A DNA stretch of 64,000 nucleotides from Compostimonas suwonensis (GCF_002797855.1 NZ_PGFB01000002.1:800000-863999), one strand, 5' to 3'; positions 37,445-47,760 are shown, counted from the first letter of the stretch. A program made the numbers and translations. Notes: generated by a model from the letters alone, not told the origin.

Positions 37445-37913
37445 ACGGGATGGGAACTTTCTCCGGCGCACCGGCCGGGCACGAGAACGGCCCCGCAGAT
37501 GCGGAGCCCCACCCAGCATGCCCACCACGCGCCCGAGCCCGGGTTTGAGCGTCCCGTTAGATCCAATGCGCAAGGCTGTCACTCACGTCTGAAACGCGAG
37601 AAAACTGCCAGAAACAACGCGAAACGGCCAAGAATCGGCGTGAGACAGCACCCAAACAGGCCGAAAGCCCCCAACTTTAGAGAGTTGGAGGCTTTCCATG
37701 GGTGGACCTAAGGGGATTCCAACCCCTGACCTTCTCGCTGCGAACCTGGCCTGCCCATCGCTACCTGGCGCCACTCACCAGCCATCAGTCTCACTCGTCC
37801 CGAGTGGCGGATCGTGGCACCGTCACCGCTTCCATCAGAGCTTTGGGATGGCGGCGCGCACCTGTCGTGAAGGGCATGAACAAGACTCGTCCGATGATCT
37901 AAGGAGAAGCAAC
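37445..37913. other. Intergenic region with hairpin and tRNA-like segment
   Basis: No gene. Holds the hairpin at 37663-37696. Next to it (about 37697-37745), read on the minus strand, is a stretch resembling the T-arm and acceptor end of a tRNA (AGGGGTTGGAATCCCCTTAG, then GTCCACC). Only part of a tRNA is present, and no cloverleaf can be drawn. A remnant of a second att site is possible. Confidence 0.4.
37663..37696 (-). terminator. Stem-loop, probable terminator
   Basis: 14-bp arms, GAAAGCCCCCAACT and AGTTGGAGGCTTTC, pair with one mismatch (GT on transcription) around a 6-nt loop. It follows, on the minus strand, the tRNA-like segment. There is no long T-run outside the stem. Confidence 0.5.
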
Positions 37914-38180
37914 ATGCGTTTCGACAATGATGAGGCCCGGCTCAACGCGGTGCGAGGATTCGCGTATCTCCTTGAGGACCGCGATCGCTGGGCGGAGTTC
38001 CTCACCGCAGCCGTACATGAGGCCCCTGCGCTCTGGAGGTTCCTGAAGTTCGCAACCGAGACGTACGACCGGTTCTGGGACAGTGTCAATGGCGCAGACG
38101 AGTTCGCGCCTGAACAGATCGTCGCCGAGTTCCAGGCAGTACTCACCCATATGGCGAGTTCTGAGCGCTCCGAGCAGTGA
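37914..38180 (+). CDS. Small hypothetical protein (88 aa)
   Basis: The start is fixed by AAGGAG 7 nt before the ATG at 37914. Acidic, helical, aromatic-rich protein (MRFDNDEARL, FAYLLEDRDRWAEFL, TYDRFWDSV). No known domain. It lies between the two recombinase genes and faces the integrase. The upstream continuation of the frame is not coding. Confidence 0.65.
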   Translation: MRFDNDEARLNAVRGFAYLLEDRDRWAEFLTAAVHEAPALWRFLKFATETYDRFWDSVNGADEFAPEQIVAEFQAVLTHMASSERSEQ

Positions 38181-38251
38181 CACCATCGGTTCATCCGACC
38201 GCTCTCCCATATGGAGTTCTCCGCCTTGAGCACCGCGATGGAGAGCAGTCC

Positions 38252-39433
38252 TCACTCTTTCTTCGAGAAAACGCGGTCGAGCATCTCTGCGGTAGCCGGG
38301 TTCACCATCTCATTGCGGCGGATGTAGTGCTGGATCGTGATCTTCGGATCAGTGTGCCCGAGTAGCTCGGCGGCGAGCCCTACGCCGCCCTGCTCGTTGA
38401 TCGCGGTCGCAACGGTCCGACGGAACATGTGTGGGGTCACGCCGGTGATCCCGGCGAGGTCCAGCACGTGCCGAAGCTGACGGCGCACATTGTTCGTCGT
38501 CAGCGGTGTTCCCTCGCGACTACAGAACAGCAGGGCGTCGAGAGACGAGTCTTCCAGCCGTGTCATGCGGCGCCGCACAGCTTCTGCGGTGAACGACGGG
38601 ATCGCCACGGTCCTCCGCGACTTCGCTGTCTTTGGGTGGTCCTGTCGCGTGGTCGGCTCGCCGCGGTGGCTGACGATCGTGCCGGTGATTCGGATGGACG
38701 GGGTCGGGCTGGTGACGTCGATGTCGCGGCGTCGGATGGCGAGGACCTCGCCGATGCGGGCGGAGGTGCCGAGCATGACCTCGACGATCGCGCCGAGCTG
38801 CCTGTCGGGCTTCGGACCGAAGATCGAGCGTCCGGCCTCCCAATATGCGATCGCGGTGCGGATCGCATTCACCTCCGCTGGTGTCAGCGCATTCGGCGTC
38901 GACGCCGGCCGGTGCAGTCGCGAGACGTGGTCCATCGGGTTCCGCGGCAAGACCTCATGCCTGACAGCGAGACCGAGTGCGAGACGGAGTACGACGCGGG
39001 CCTGCTTGGCGCGGTTGTAGCTCTGCTTCGCGAGCTGTTTGAGGAAGTGGTCGCAGCGGGCGACGCCGATCTCCCGCAGGGTCAGGTTCCCGAAGGCGGG
39101 CATGACGAGGGTCTGCATGTTCCGCTCATACAGCTGCAGGGTTCGCTTGGAGAGCCGGTCTTCGAGCTCCAGATCTTCGAGCCAGTACGCGACCATGTCC
39201 GGGAACGGGCTGTCCGGCGTGAGCGCCGAGGACGACGGCTGGAAGAGGCTCCGGTCGGCGAGCTTCGCCTTCAACGCCCGCTCGGCGGACTTCCGTGTGT
39301 CCCCGGTCGCCTGGACGAGCCGGGTCTTGCCGTCCCAGTCGCGGTAGCGGGCGCGCGCGACGATGCGTCCGCTCGGACCGTCGAGGTACCCGATCTCGCC
39401 GAAGGTGCCGATGGTCAGACGCTGCCGGCTCAT
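38252..39433 (-). CDS. Tyrosine-recombinase integrase (393 aa)
   Basis: Complete phage/ICE integrase. The N-terminal arm-binding domain is at about 1-60, the SAM-like core-binding domain at about 75-165, and the catalytic domain at about 180-380. Catalytic residues: Arg226 (TSARIGEV), His335 and Arg338 (PHMFRR), His360 (LGHTDP) and Tyr370 (IQHY). The gene lies 4 bp after the excisionase gene and about 430 bp from the tRNA-Pro gene. This is the usual arrangement when the tRNA 3' end is the attachment site, and the 33-bp repeat at 25216 is the far end. Same family as the stump at 19064. Confidence 0.96.
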   Translation of the reverse strand: MSRQRLTIGTFGEIGYLDGPSGRIVARARYRDWDGKTRLVQATGDTRKSAERALKAKLADRSLFQPSSSALTPDSPFPDMVAYWLEDLELEDRLSKRTLQLYERNMQTLVMPAFGNLTLREIGVARCDHFLKQLAKQSYNRAKQARVVLRLALGLAVRHEVLPRNPMDHVSRLHRPASTPNALTPAEVNAIRTAIAYWEAGRSIFGPKPDRQLGAIVEVMLGTSARIGEVLAIRRRDIDVTSPTPSIRITGTIVSHRGEPTTRQDHPKTAKSRRTVAIPSFTAEAVRRRMTRLEDSSLDALLFCSREGTPLTTNNVRRQLRHVLDLAGITGVTPHMFRRTVATAINEQGGVGLAAELLGHTDPKITIQHYIRRNEMVNPATAEMLDRVFSKKE

Positions 39434-39437
39434 CGGG

Positions 39438-39707
39438 TCACCTCCCCTCTGGAGAAGCAGGCGGTTCGGGGTCGCGTTGCTGCTCGATCCAGATCCGCAC
39501 GTCCGAGAGCGCGAACTTCAGATGCTTCCCGAAGCGATACGCCCGCGGACCAAGGCCACGGGTGCGCCAGTCGTAGACCGTCGATACGGGCACGCCCAGA
39601 TAGGCGGCGAGCTCGCCGACGTCGAGCAGCGGCTCCAGACCCCAGGGGTTGCCGGCCGGGCTGTGTTCGGTGTCCATACCGAACAGGTGCGTCCTGCTCC
39701 CACCCAC
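39438..39707 (-). CDS. Excisionase/AlpA-like DNA-binding protein (79-89 aa)
   Basis: Small MerR-superfamily helix-turn-helix protein (LLDVGELAAYLGVPVSTVYDWR, then a wing around RAYRFGKHLKF). It is the recombination-directionality partner of the integrase, read just upstream of it with a 4-bp gap. GTG at 39707 and ATG at 39677 are alternative starts. It is about 85% identical to the 19137-19406 protein. Confidence 0.9.
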   Translation of the reverse strand: MGGSRTHLFGMDTEHSPAGNPWGLEPLLDVGELAAYLGVPVSTVYDWRTRGLGPRAYRFGKHLKFALSDVRIWIEQQRDPEPPASPEGR

Positions 39708-39819
39708 GAACTTGGAGCAACCGGCACGGTCGCTCCCCTACCGGAGCGCGGCGGCCCCAGCGGGCCGTGAGGGCGTCAAAGTGATGGGTTTTCGATGACC
39801 GGATCACATCCACCTACAG

Positions 39820-39853
39820 AAAAAGTCCCGGAAACCCTTGAGTTTCCGGGACC
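39820..39853 (-). terminator. Rho-independent terminator after tRNA-Pro
   Basis: On the minus strand GTCCCGGAAAC pairs with GTTTCCGGGAC around a short CTCAAGG loop and is followed by TTTTTCTG. It terminates the tRNA transcript. A copy sits in the 19482-19562 repeat. Confidence 0.88.
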
Positions 39854-39859
39854 TCTCGG

Positions 39860-39933
<74 letters not shown>

Positions 39934-40026
39934 TTGTCGTTTCGGACAACTTGACTATCTTAGCGCGACTCGCAGGGCCCCGCGCACACCCTCCCCGGCG
40001 TCGGCGGCCCGATTTAGAGTGGTCGC

Positions 40027-40617
40027 ATGCAGGGGGCGGGCGAGGTCAGAGCACTGGCGGTCGACGAGGTGCCGTGGAGCGACGTCGAGCAGGTGTTCGG
40101 CACGCGCGGGGATGCCTCGCGATGCTGGTGCCAGTGGTTCAAGATGCCGGCGAGCGGGTGGGATGCCGCGACATCCGACACCTGCAGGAACGACTTTCGG
40201 CGGCAGGTCGACACCCTCCGCCCCTCCCCGGGTGTGATCGCCTACCTCGGCGACGAGCCCGTGGGCTGGTGCGCTGTCGAGCCCCGCACCGGCTACCCGC
40301 GCCTGCTGCAGTCGACGGTCGTGAAGAGCAGCCCCGAGCGCGAAGACGACAGCACGGTGTGGGCCGTGACGTGCTTCGTGGTGCGGGTGGGGTTCCGCAA
40401 GCGGGGCATCGGCGGCGAACTGCTCGCGCGAGCCGTCGAGCACGCGCGCGACAACGGCGCCCGGCTGGTCGAGGGCTATCCGGTCGACACGGCGGCACGC
40501 ACCGCGGCGAGCTCCGCCGAGCTCTACCACGGCACGCTGTCGCTCTTCGAGAAGGCCGGCTTCACGATCACCTCCCGTCCGACGAAGACGCGCGCGGTCG
40601 TGACGCTCGCGCTCTAG
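40027..40617 (+). CDS. GNAT-family N-acetyltransferase (196 aa)
   Basis: Acetyl-CoA-dependent transferase. GNAT motif A is present as VWAVTCFVVRVGFRKRGIGGELLARAVEHA (Q/RxxGxG/A as RKRGIG), with the B-region at LYHGTLSLFEKAGF. The N-terminal CWCQWFK segment is typical of the actinobacterial branch that acetylates small molecules or N termini; the substrate is not known. ATG at 40027. First chromosomal gene right of the tRNA attachment site. Confidence 0.9.
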   Translation: MQGAGEVRALAVDEVPWSDVEQVFGTRGDASRCWCQWFKMPASGWDAATSDTCRNDFRRQVDTLRPSPGVIAYLGDEPVGWCAVEPRTGYPRLLQSTVVKSSPEREDDSTVWAVTCFVVRVGFRKRGIGGELLARAVEHARDNGARLVEGYPVDTAARTAASSAELYHGTLSLFEKAGFTITSRPTKTRAVVTLAL

Positions 40618-40621
40618 GCTC

Positions 40622-40770
40622 CCGCGGTTCGGGGTCCAGCGGGTTCGGGGGGGCTCACCGGGTTCGGGGGCTCAGCGGATTCGACGGCTCAGCAGGTTCG
40701 GCGGCTCAGCGGGTTCGGGGGCTCAGCGGGTTCGGCGGTTCAGCAGGTTCGGCGGCTCAGCAGGCTCGGG
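40622..40770. repeat. Short tandem repeats (18-19 bp units)
   Basis: About eight imperfect units of the type GGCTCAGCGGGTTCGGGG, some with CAGCAGG or GGATTCG variants. They lie between the GNAT gene end and the end of the convergent gene at 40792. There are no spacers, so it is not a CRISPR. It may be slippage-prone DNA or a terminator-like region. Confidence 0.85.
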
Positions 40771-40791
40771 CGAGCCCGCACGGCGCCGAGG

Positions 40792-41238
40792 CTACTCCCC
40801 CGCGACCCGCTCCGGCGGCCAGATGTACGGAAGGTCGTCCGGAACCCCCGGGAACAGCGGCCCGTAGTGCTCCGGATCCTTGCGCAGCAGGTTCGACTGG
40901 TGCGCGCGGTGGAACGCCGGGTCGCCCACCCACCCGGGCAGCTCCAGCTCGTCCTGCGACAGCGCCTCGACCTCGGGCGCGAACGGCACGAGCTGCTCGC
41001 GCACCGTGTCGGCGTGGCCGGCGGCGATCCAGGCATCCGTCATCACGAGGCCGTACTTGGTGAGGGCGGGCACGTAGCCGCGCCACATCTTCGCCGCCGG
41101 ATGATGACGCCACCCGTACGTCGGGATCGTGATCGCCCGCAGCAGCTGCAACGTCTCCACCCGCTGCTTGCCGAGCCGCGAACGGTCGAGCGCACGCGCG
41201 CTCTCGGCGAACGAGGGGTACGGGAGGAAGGTCTGCAC
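40792..41238 (-). CDS. MSMEG_6728-family protein (148 aa)
   Basis: Small conserved actinobacterial protein of unknown function (pattern of TIGR04500). It begins MQTFLPYPSFAESARALD and contains LGKQRVETLQLLRA, GWRHHPAAKMWRGY and HRAHQSNLLRKDPEHY. The His- and Arg-rich conserved blocks look like an active or nucleotide-binding site, and the family has been likened to pyrimidine-dimer-type DNA glycosylases. The GTG at 41238 gives the family's usual N terminus; longer starts add unrelated sequence. Confidence 0.85.
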   Translation of the reverse strand: MQTFLPYPSFAESARALDRSRLGKQRVETLQLLRAITIPTYGWRHHPAAKMWRGYVPALTKYGLVMTDAWIAAGHADTVREQLVPFAPEVEALSQDELELPGWVGDPAFHRAHQSNLLRKDPEHYGPLFPGVPDDLPYIWPPERVAGE

Positions 41239-41589
41239 CGCGCTACCGTAACACGCCCCGATCAGCACAAACCGGCGAGAATGACGGATGGCGCGGAGAG
41301 GTGCTCCCCGCGCCATCCGTGTCTAGCGGCCCGTGCGAGCTGGCCGGAGGTCACGGCCAGGTGAGCGCGGCATCGGTGACGCGCCTCCCCACGTCGGGCA
41401 AGACGACCCGAGAAAGGCGTGTTCGAGCGGCGCGATGCTGCGGAGGGGTTCGGCGAGTCAAGCCGCGAGAGTTGAATCAGGGGCGACTCATCGGTTCACG
41501 AGAGATGTCTCACGACTTAACGAGGCTCAACTTGTCGTGGCGGTACTCTTGCGACACCCCTGTCACGCCGACCGAGCGGAGAACGACCC
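41239..41589. other. Divergent intergenic region
   Basis: No gene recognised. CACGAC at about 41510 and GTCGTG at about 41534 form a small inverted repeat upstream of the DUF2252 gene. No confident promoter hexamers. Confidence 0.45.
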
Positions 41590-42984
41590 GTGCCCACCCA
41601 CCTCAGCAGGCTGCAGAGCGAGCACACGCGCTACGCGAAGCAGCAGGATGCGATCGCGGTCGGCCGCGACATCCGCCATCGGCTGCCCCGCTCGGAGCAC
41701 GGGCTCTTCGCCGCCCGCGACCGTGACCCGCTCGCCATCCTCGCCCAGCAGAACGCCAGCAGGGTGCAGCATCTCGTGCCGCTGCGGATGGGGCGGATGC
41801 TCGCGAGCCCGTTCGCCTTCTACCGCGGCACCGCCGGCATCATGGCGGCCGATCTCGCCTCCGAGCCGAACACGGGCATCCGGGTGGTGAGCTGCGGCGA
41901 CGCGCACCTGAGCAACTTCGGGCTCTTCGCCTCGCCCCAGCGCTCCATGGTCTTCGACCTCAACGACTTCGACGAGGCCGCCTCCGGCCCCTGGGAGTGG
42001 GATCTCAAGCGTCTCGTCGCGAGCGTCGTCATCGGCGGGCGCGAGGCCGGCCACGGCGAGAAGCAGGTGCGCCGCGCCGCCCGCCACGCCGCCGAGTCGT
42101 ATCGCACGGGCATGCTCGAGATGATGAAGCTCGACGTGCTCGAGCGCTACTACTTCCGTATGGACGTCGACGCCATCCACCCCGAGATCGACTCGAAGAC
42201 GCAGAAAGTCATCGACCGCGCCACGGCTCAGGCCCGCAGGCGCACCTCGCGCTCCTACCTCGAGAAGGTCACGACGCGCGCGGCCGACGGCACCCGCATG
42301 CTCATCGAAGACCCGCCCGTGCTCACCCACCTGCCCGAGGCCACCGAGACCGACCTCGAGCGGCTCTTCGAGCGCTACCGGCGCACCGTGCCGAGCGACA
42401 TCAACCAGCTGCTCTCGCAGTTCACCCTCACGGATGTCGCGATGCGCGTCGTGGGAGTCGGCAGTGTCGGCACCCGCTGCTACATCCTCATCCTCACGGG
42501 CCCGCAGCAGGAGCCCCTCGTGCTGCAGGTCAAGGAGGCGCAGACCTCGGTGCTCGAGAGCTACGGGAGGATCGAGCCGTCGCCCGAGGACGAGGCGAAC
42601 CGGCCCCTCCACGCCCGCGAGGGGCATCGGGTGGTCTCCAACCAGCGCATCCTGCAAGCCGTCTCCGACTCCTTCCTCGGCTACCTGAGCGTCGACGGAC
42701 GCGACTACTACGTGCGCCAGTTCCGCGACATGAAGGGGTCGATCGACGCGACGGAGCTGCGTTTCAGCGGTTTCCTCACCTACGCCGACGCCTGCGCGAC
42801 CCTGCTCGCGCGCGCCCACGCCCAGAGCCACGACGCTCCTATGATCGCCGGATACCTGGGCTCCTCGAGCTCCTTCGACCGCGCGATCACCGAGTGGAGC
42901 ATCGCCTACGCCGAGCAGTCGCTCGCCGACTACCACCGCCTGCGCGACGCGGTCGCCACCGGAGAGGTCGAGGCGCAGCTCTGA
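41590..42984 (+). CDS. DUF2252 family protein (464 aa)
   Basis: Kinase-like fold of unknown substrate. The family's hallmark VVSCGDAHLSNFG and MVFDLNDFDEA..GPWEWDLKRL stand at about residues 98-140, corresponding to the catalytic loop and DFD/metal motif of aminoglycoside-phosphotransferase-like enzymes. The C-terminal half has HAREGHRVVSNQRILQA and YYVRQFRDMKGS. Full family length (about 440-470). The start is GTG at 41590. Cytoplasmic. Monocistronic by its spacing to neighbours. Confidence 0.9.
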   Translation: MPTHLSRLQSEHTRYAKQQDAIAVGRDIRHRLPRSEHGLFAARDRDPLAILAQQNASRVQHLVPLRMGRMLASPFAFYRGTAGIMAADLASEPNTGIRVVSCGDAHLSNFGLFASPQRSMVFDLNDFDEAASGPWEWDLKRLVASVVIGGREAGHGEKQVRRAARHAAESYRTGMLEMMKLDVLERYYFRMDVDAIHPEIDSKTQKVIDRATAQARRRTSRSYLEKVTTRAADGTRMLIEDPPVLTHLPEATETDLERLFERYRRTVPSDINQLLSQFTLTDVAMRVVGVGSVGTRCYILILTGPQQEPLVLQVKEAQTSVLESYGRIEPSPEDEANRPLHAREGHRVVSNQRILQAVSDSFLGYLSVDGRDYYVRQFRDMKGSIDATELRFSGFLTYADACATLLARAHAQSHDAPMIAGYLGSSSSFDRAITEWSIAYAEQSLADYHRLRDAVATGEVEAQL

Positions 42985-43139
42985 GAGGGCGCGCCCGGCG
43001 GGCGCGAAGGGGCGGCTGCGCAGATTCGGGCGACACGCCGCGCAAGCGGGCCGCTGCACGGCGCGGCGCGCAGAAGTTGCGCGATCGCGCACATCCGCTC
43101 CGACACCTCGAGCGCGACCCGCCCTGCTAGCGTCGCAGC

Positions 43140-44237
43140 GTGCGCAGAAAACGCTGGCCCTGGGTCGTCGCGGGTTCGGCGGCCCTCGTCGCGGCCGTCG
43201 TCGTGAGCACGACCCTCACAACGCCGCGAACGTCGATAGCACTCGACCCGCCCGATGACCTCGATGCCGTGATCGTCCGCATCGAAGCCGCGGTTCCCGT
43301 CGCGCTCGCATCGGCGACAGTGCCCGGCGCCTCGGTTGCGATCGTGCAGAACGGGCGGCCCGTGTGGAGCGCGGGCTTCGGCGTGGCCGGGGGCAGCGAG
43401 CCCGTGGCATCCGACACCCTTTTCCCGGTGGGCTCGATCTCGAAGCCGGTCGCCGCCGCGACGATCCTCGAGCTCGTGCACGCAGGCACCCTCGACCTCG
43501 ACGCACCCGTGAGCGACCATCTCGGCGACTGGCGGCTGCCGGGCGGCACCGACGACGTCACCCTGCGCCGGCTGCTCAGCCACACCGCGGGCATCGACGT
43601 TCCCGGCTACCTCGGCACCCCGGCCGACGAGCCTCTGCCCTCGACGGTCGGCTCTCTCGACGGCGGCTCCTCGGCATCCACTGGCGACGCGGTGCGCATG
43701 ACCTCGGATGCCGGCCACTACGCCTATTCGGGCGGAGGCTACACGATCGCGCAGCTCGTGGCGGAGACGGCGACCGGCCGCCCCTTCGCCGAGCTCGCGG
43801 AGGAGCTCGTGCTGCGACCCCGGGGCATGACCGCGAGCGGTTACGCCTGCACGACGACCAGACCGGCGGATGCCGCACCCGGCCATGACCGCGACGGCCG
43901 GGTCGCCCCGCAGTACCTCTACGCCGAGGCCGCGGCAGCCGGCCTCTGCTCGACGGCAGACGACCTGGCGCTCTTCCTCGCGTCACTCACCGAGGACACC
44001 CCGCAGACGCGGCTCATGGAGACCGCCGCCGAGGGCACCGACGGCGCCTACGGTCTGGGGCTCGAGCTCGGCCGCACCCCCGACGGCCGGGCGGCGGTCG
44101 CGCATCCGGGTGTGAATCGGGGCTACACGGCGTATCTCGCGGCCGTGCCGGGCGAGGGCTTCGGCGTCGCGATCCTCACGAACGGCGACGGCGGGCAGGC
44201 CGTCGTCGACGCCGTGCTCGACGCGATCGACCCCTGA
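43140..44237 (+). CDS. Serine hydrolase, beta-lactamase/PBP4* family (365 aa)
   Basis: Class C-like serine hydrolase. Ser99-Ile-Ser-Lys102 is the SxxK nucleophile pair, YAYSGGGY holds the Tyr-x-Ser/Asn element, and AHPGVNRG takes the place of the KTG/HxG box. An N-terminal basic stretch and hydrophobic helix (about 7-28) with TTLTTP after it indicate a membrane-anchored or secreted enzyme. Possible activities are D-aminopeptidase, esterase or peptidoglycan carboxypeptidase. GTG start at 43140. It precedes the GntR/DUF1648 pair by 60 bp. Confidence 0.9.
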   Translation: MRRKRWPWVVAGSAALVAAVVVSTTLTTPRTSIALDPPDDLDAVIVRIEAAVPVALASATVPGASVAIVQNGRPVWSAGFGVAGGSEPVASDTLFPVGSISKPVAAATILELVHAGTLDLDAPVSDHLGDWRLPGGTDDVTLRRLLSHTAGIDVPGYLGTPADEPLPSTVGSLDGGSSASTGDAVRMTSDAGHYAYSGGGYTIAQLVAETATGRPFAELAEELVLRPRGMTASGYACTTTRPADAAPGHDRDGRVAPQYLYAEAAAAGLCSTADDLALFLASLTEDTPQTRLMETAAEGTDGAYGLGLELGRTPDGRAAVAHPGVNRGYTAYLAAVPGEGFGVAILTNGDGGQAVVDAVLDAIDP

Positions 44238-44259
44238 CGGGGTCGACGGCGACCCGCTA

Positions 44260-44290
44260 ATTGTTCTAATGACAACTAGAACAATAGAAT
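44260..44290 (+). promoter_or_regulatory. Operator and leaderless promoter of the GntR gene
   Basis: Perfect 9-bp arms ATTGTTCTA and TAGAACAAT, 8 bp apart (44260-44285). TTGTTC (44261) and TAGAAT (44285) can serve as -35 and -10 with an 18-bp spacer, and the GTG start at 44297 is 7 bp after the -10, so the message is probably leaderless. Autorepression by the GntR protein is expected. Confidence 0.7.
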
Positions 44291-44296
44291 CGAGTC

Positions 44297-44647
44297 GTGC
44301 TCCTCACCATCCAGCCCGCATCACGCGAACCGCTCTTCGAGCAGCTCGTGCGCGGCATCCGCTCGCAGATCGCCGAGGGCACCCTCGTCACGGGTGAACG
44401 CCTGCCGCCCGCGCGGGTTCTCGCCTCGAGCCTCGACATCAACGTGCACACCGTGCTGCGCGCCTACCAGCTGCTGCGCGACGAGGGGCTCATCGAGCTG
44501 CGCCGAGGCCGCGGCGCCTCCGTCGCGGCGCCCGCCGAACGCGGGGAGCTCCCCCGCCTGATCGAACAGCTCACCGACGAGTCCCGCAGGCTCGGCGTCG
44601 CCCCCGCAACCGTCATGGCCATGATGAGACAGGAACTCGAACGATGA
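44297..44647 (+). CDS. GntR-family regulator, YtrA type (116 aa)
   Basis: Short GntR regulator: winged helix (about residues 10-75, with FEQLVRGIRSQIAEGTLVTGERLPPARVLA and NVHTVLRAYQLLRDEG) and a short C-terminal dimerisation helix pair. YtrA-type repressors control membrane-protein genes in the same operon and autoregulate. Here the stop overlaps the start of the DUF1648 gene (ATGA), and a perfect palindrome lies in the promoter. Confidence 0.93.
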   Translation: MLLTIQPASREPLFEQLVRGIRSQIAEGTLVTGERLPPARVLASSLDINVHTVLRAYQLLRDEGLIELRRGRGASVAAPAERGELPRLIEQLTDESRRLGVAPATVMAMMRQELER

Positions 44648-45666
44648 CCTCTCCCCGCCCCGAGCCCCGCCACCGCGCGCGCTTCGCGATCGTCGTGTTC
44701 GGCGTGCCCGCGCTCCTCGGCCTCGTCGCGCTCGTGCTCGCTCTCGTGTGGCTGCCCGAGCTGCCCGACCCCGTCGCCGTGCACTGGGGAACGGACGGCG
44801 TGAACGGCTACGGCCCGGCCTGGGTCACGATCCTCCTCATCCCCGTGCTCGGCATTGGCCTGCCCGCGCTCCTCGGGCTCATCGCGCTCACCTCGGCGGG
44901 CACGCGCCTTCCGCCCGTCTCCGCGCGCTGGACGGGCGCGTTCGTCCCCGCCCTCTCCACCTTCCTCGTGGTGCTCGCGACCGGCACCCTTGCCGTGCAG
45001 CGCGGGCTGAGCGACGCGCACGACGCCGGCGGCATCGGCGGTGTCGCCCTCGTCGGCGGCGTCGCCGCCGTGGCAGTGGGGGTGATCGCCTGGTTCGCGC
45101 TTCCCGCCGACCCCCTGCCCGCCCCGGATGCCGCGACCGGCGCATCCGCCGGAGCCGCCGGTTCCGCGGGCTCCTCCTCCCCGGCCATCCGGCTCGGCCC
45201 GGGCGAACGCGCCGCCTGGACCGCCGTGACCTCGTCGCCGCCGCTCGTCGTCTGGCTGATCATCGCCGTCGCGCTCGTGCCGGTCGTCGTGTTCCTCATT
45301 GTGCCCGAGGCCTGGTCGGCCATGATCGTCACGGCCGTGATCCTCGTGATCGCGCTGTGCCTGCTCAGCTGGCGGGTCACCGTCGACGCACGGGGGCTGC
45401 ACGTGCGCGCCCTGCTCGGCGTGCCCGTCTTCCATGTCGCCCTCGACGAGATCGCCGCCGTGCGCACCGTGCAGGTCGATCCCCTCGCCGAGTTCGGCGG
45501 CTGGGGCATCCGCCTCGGCACGGGTGGCCGCCTGGGCATCGTCACGCGCAGGGGCCCGGGCATCGAGGTCGAGCGCACGAACGGGCGTCGGCTCGTCGTC
45601 ACGGCCCCGGATGCCGCGACCGGCGCCGCGCTGCTCACCGGCCTGCGCGACGCCGCGCGCGCCTGA
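44644..45666 (+). CDS. DUF1648 membrane protein (340 aa)
   Basis: Integral membrane protein. A DUF1648 domain at the N terminus (about 15-75) has the LPDPVAVHWGTDGVNGYGP signature. About seven hydrophobic segments follow (near 13-37, 58-80, 98-118, 130-150, 200-222, 223-243), then a C-terminal soluble beta-rich domain (about 245-335). An Ala/Gly/Ser-rich linker at about 155-180 separates the halves. Function unknown; relatives sit with YtrA regulators and respond to envelope stress. Translationally coupled to the GntR gene. Confidence 0.88.
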   Translation: MTSPRPEPRHRARFAIVVFGVPALLGLVALVLALVWLPELPDPVAVHWGTDGVNGYGPAWVTILLIPVLGIGLPALLGLIALTSAGTRLPPVSARWTGAFVPALSTFLVVLATGTLAVQRGLSDAHDAGGIGGVALVGGVAAVAVGVIAWFALPADPLPAPDAATGASAGAAGSAGSSSPAIRLGPGERAAWTAVTSSPPLVVWLIIAVALVPVVVFLIVPEAWSAMIVTAVILVIALCLLSWRVTVDARGLHVRALLGVPVFHVALDEIAAVRTVQVDPLAEFGGWGIRLGTGGRLGIVTRRGPGIEVERTNGRRLVVTAPDAATGAALLTGLRDAARA

Positions 45667-45687
45667 GCCCGACGCGTTCCGGCCGAG

Positions 45688-46173
45688 CTACTGCTGCGCG
45701 CGGGGTCTCGCCACGAGCACCGGGCAGCTCGCGCGGTGCACGCACTCCGTGCTCACGGAGCCGAGCAGCGTGCCCGCGATGCCGCCGAGGCCACGCGAGC
45801 CCACCACGAGCAGCCGCGCGCGGGCGGAGACGTCGATGAGCGCCTTCGCGGCGTGCTCGAGCACGGCCAGATAGTCGACCGCGACCGTCGGGAACGTGCC
45901 CACGGCCTCGCGCACGTCGGCGACGAGCATGTCGCGCACGACCTGGTTGATCTCCTCGAACGACGACACGTAGCCGCGCTCGGCCATCAGGCCGCGCGGA
46001 GCGGTGTCGATCGTCCACGCCCGCACGATCGCAAGGGGCGCGCCGAGGTCGTTCGCGTACTCGAGCGCGAGGGCGAGGGCGCGATCGGCGCCCGGCGAAC
46101 CGTCGTGGCCGACCACGATCGTGTTGTCGGGAACCGGCTCGAGGCCGTTGTCGGTGCTGTCTGCGGCATCCAT
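45688..46173 (-). CDS. Universal stress protein, UspA family (161 aa)
   Basis: Single UspA domain. VVGHDGSPGADRAL at the N terminus and the ATP-binding signature GSRGLGGIAGTLLGSVS (G-2x-G-9x-G-S/T) near residue 130 place it in the ATP-binding branch. Cytoplasmic stress or energy-status protein. ATG at 46173 preceded by GAAGGAGATG. It ends 22 bp from the convergent DUF1648 gene. Confidence 0.94.
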   Translation of the reverse strand: MDAADSTDNGLEPVPDNTIVVGHDGSPGADRALALALEYANDLGAPLAIVRAWTIDTAPRGLMAERGYVSSFEEINQVVRDMLVADVREAVGTFPTVAVDYLAVLEHAAKALIDVSARARLLVVGSRGLGGIAGTLLGSVSTECVHRASCPVLVARPRAQQ

Positions 46174-46230
46174 GTGGCATCTCCTTCGATGTCACCTACG
46201 ACACTACGACACGACGGGCCTGCGCGCCTC

Positions 46231-47749
<1,519 letters not shown>

Positions 47750-47760
<11 letters not shown>

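Noticed and set aside
35858..37582. Serine recombinase starting at 37582
   Set aside because: The extra 46 residues are Arg/Pro-rich and unlike the family; the ATG at 37444 is preferred.
38429..39784. 451-codon plus-strand frame
   Set aside because: It is antisense to the integrase and excisionase, whose catalytic residues are intact.
40622..40770. Possible CRISPR array
   Set aside because: Units are contiguous with no unique spacers, and there are no cas genes.
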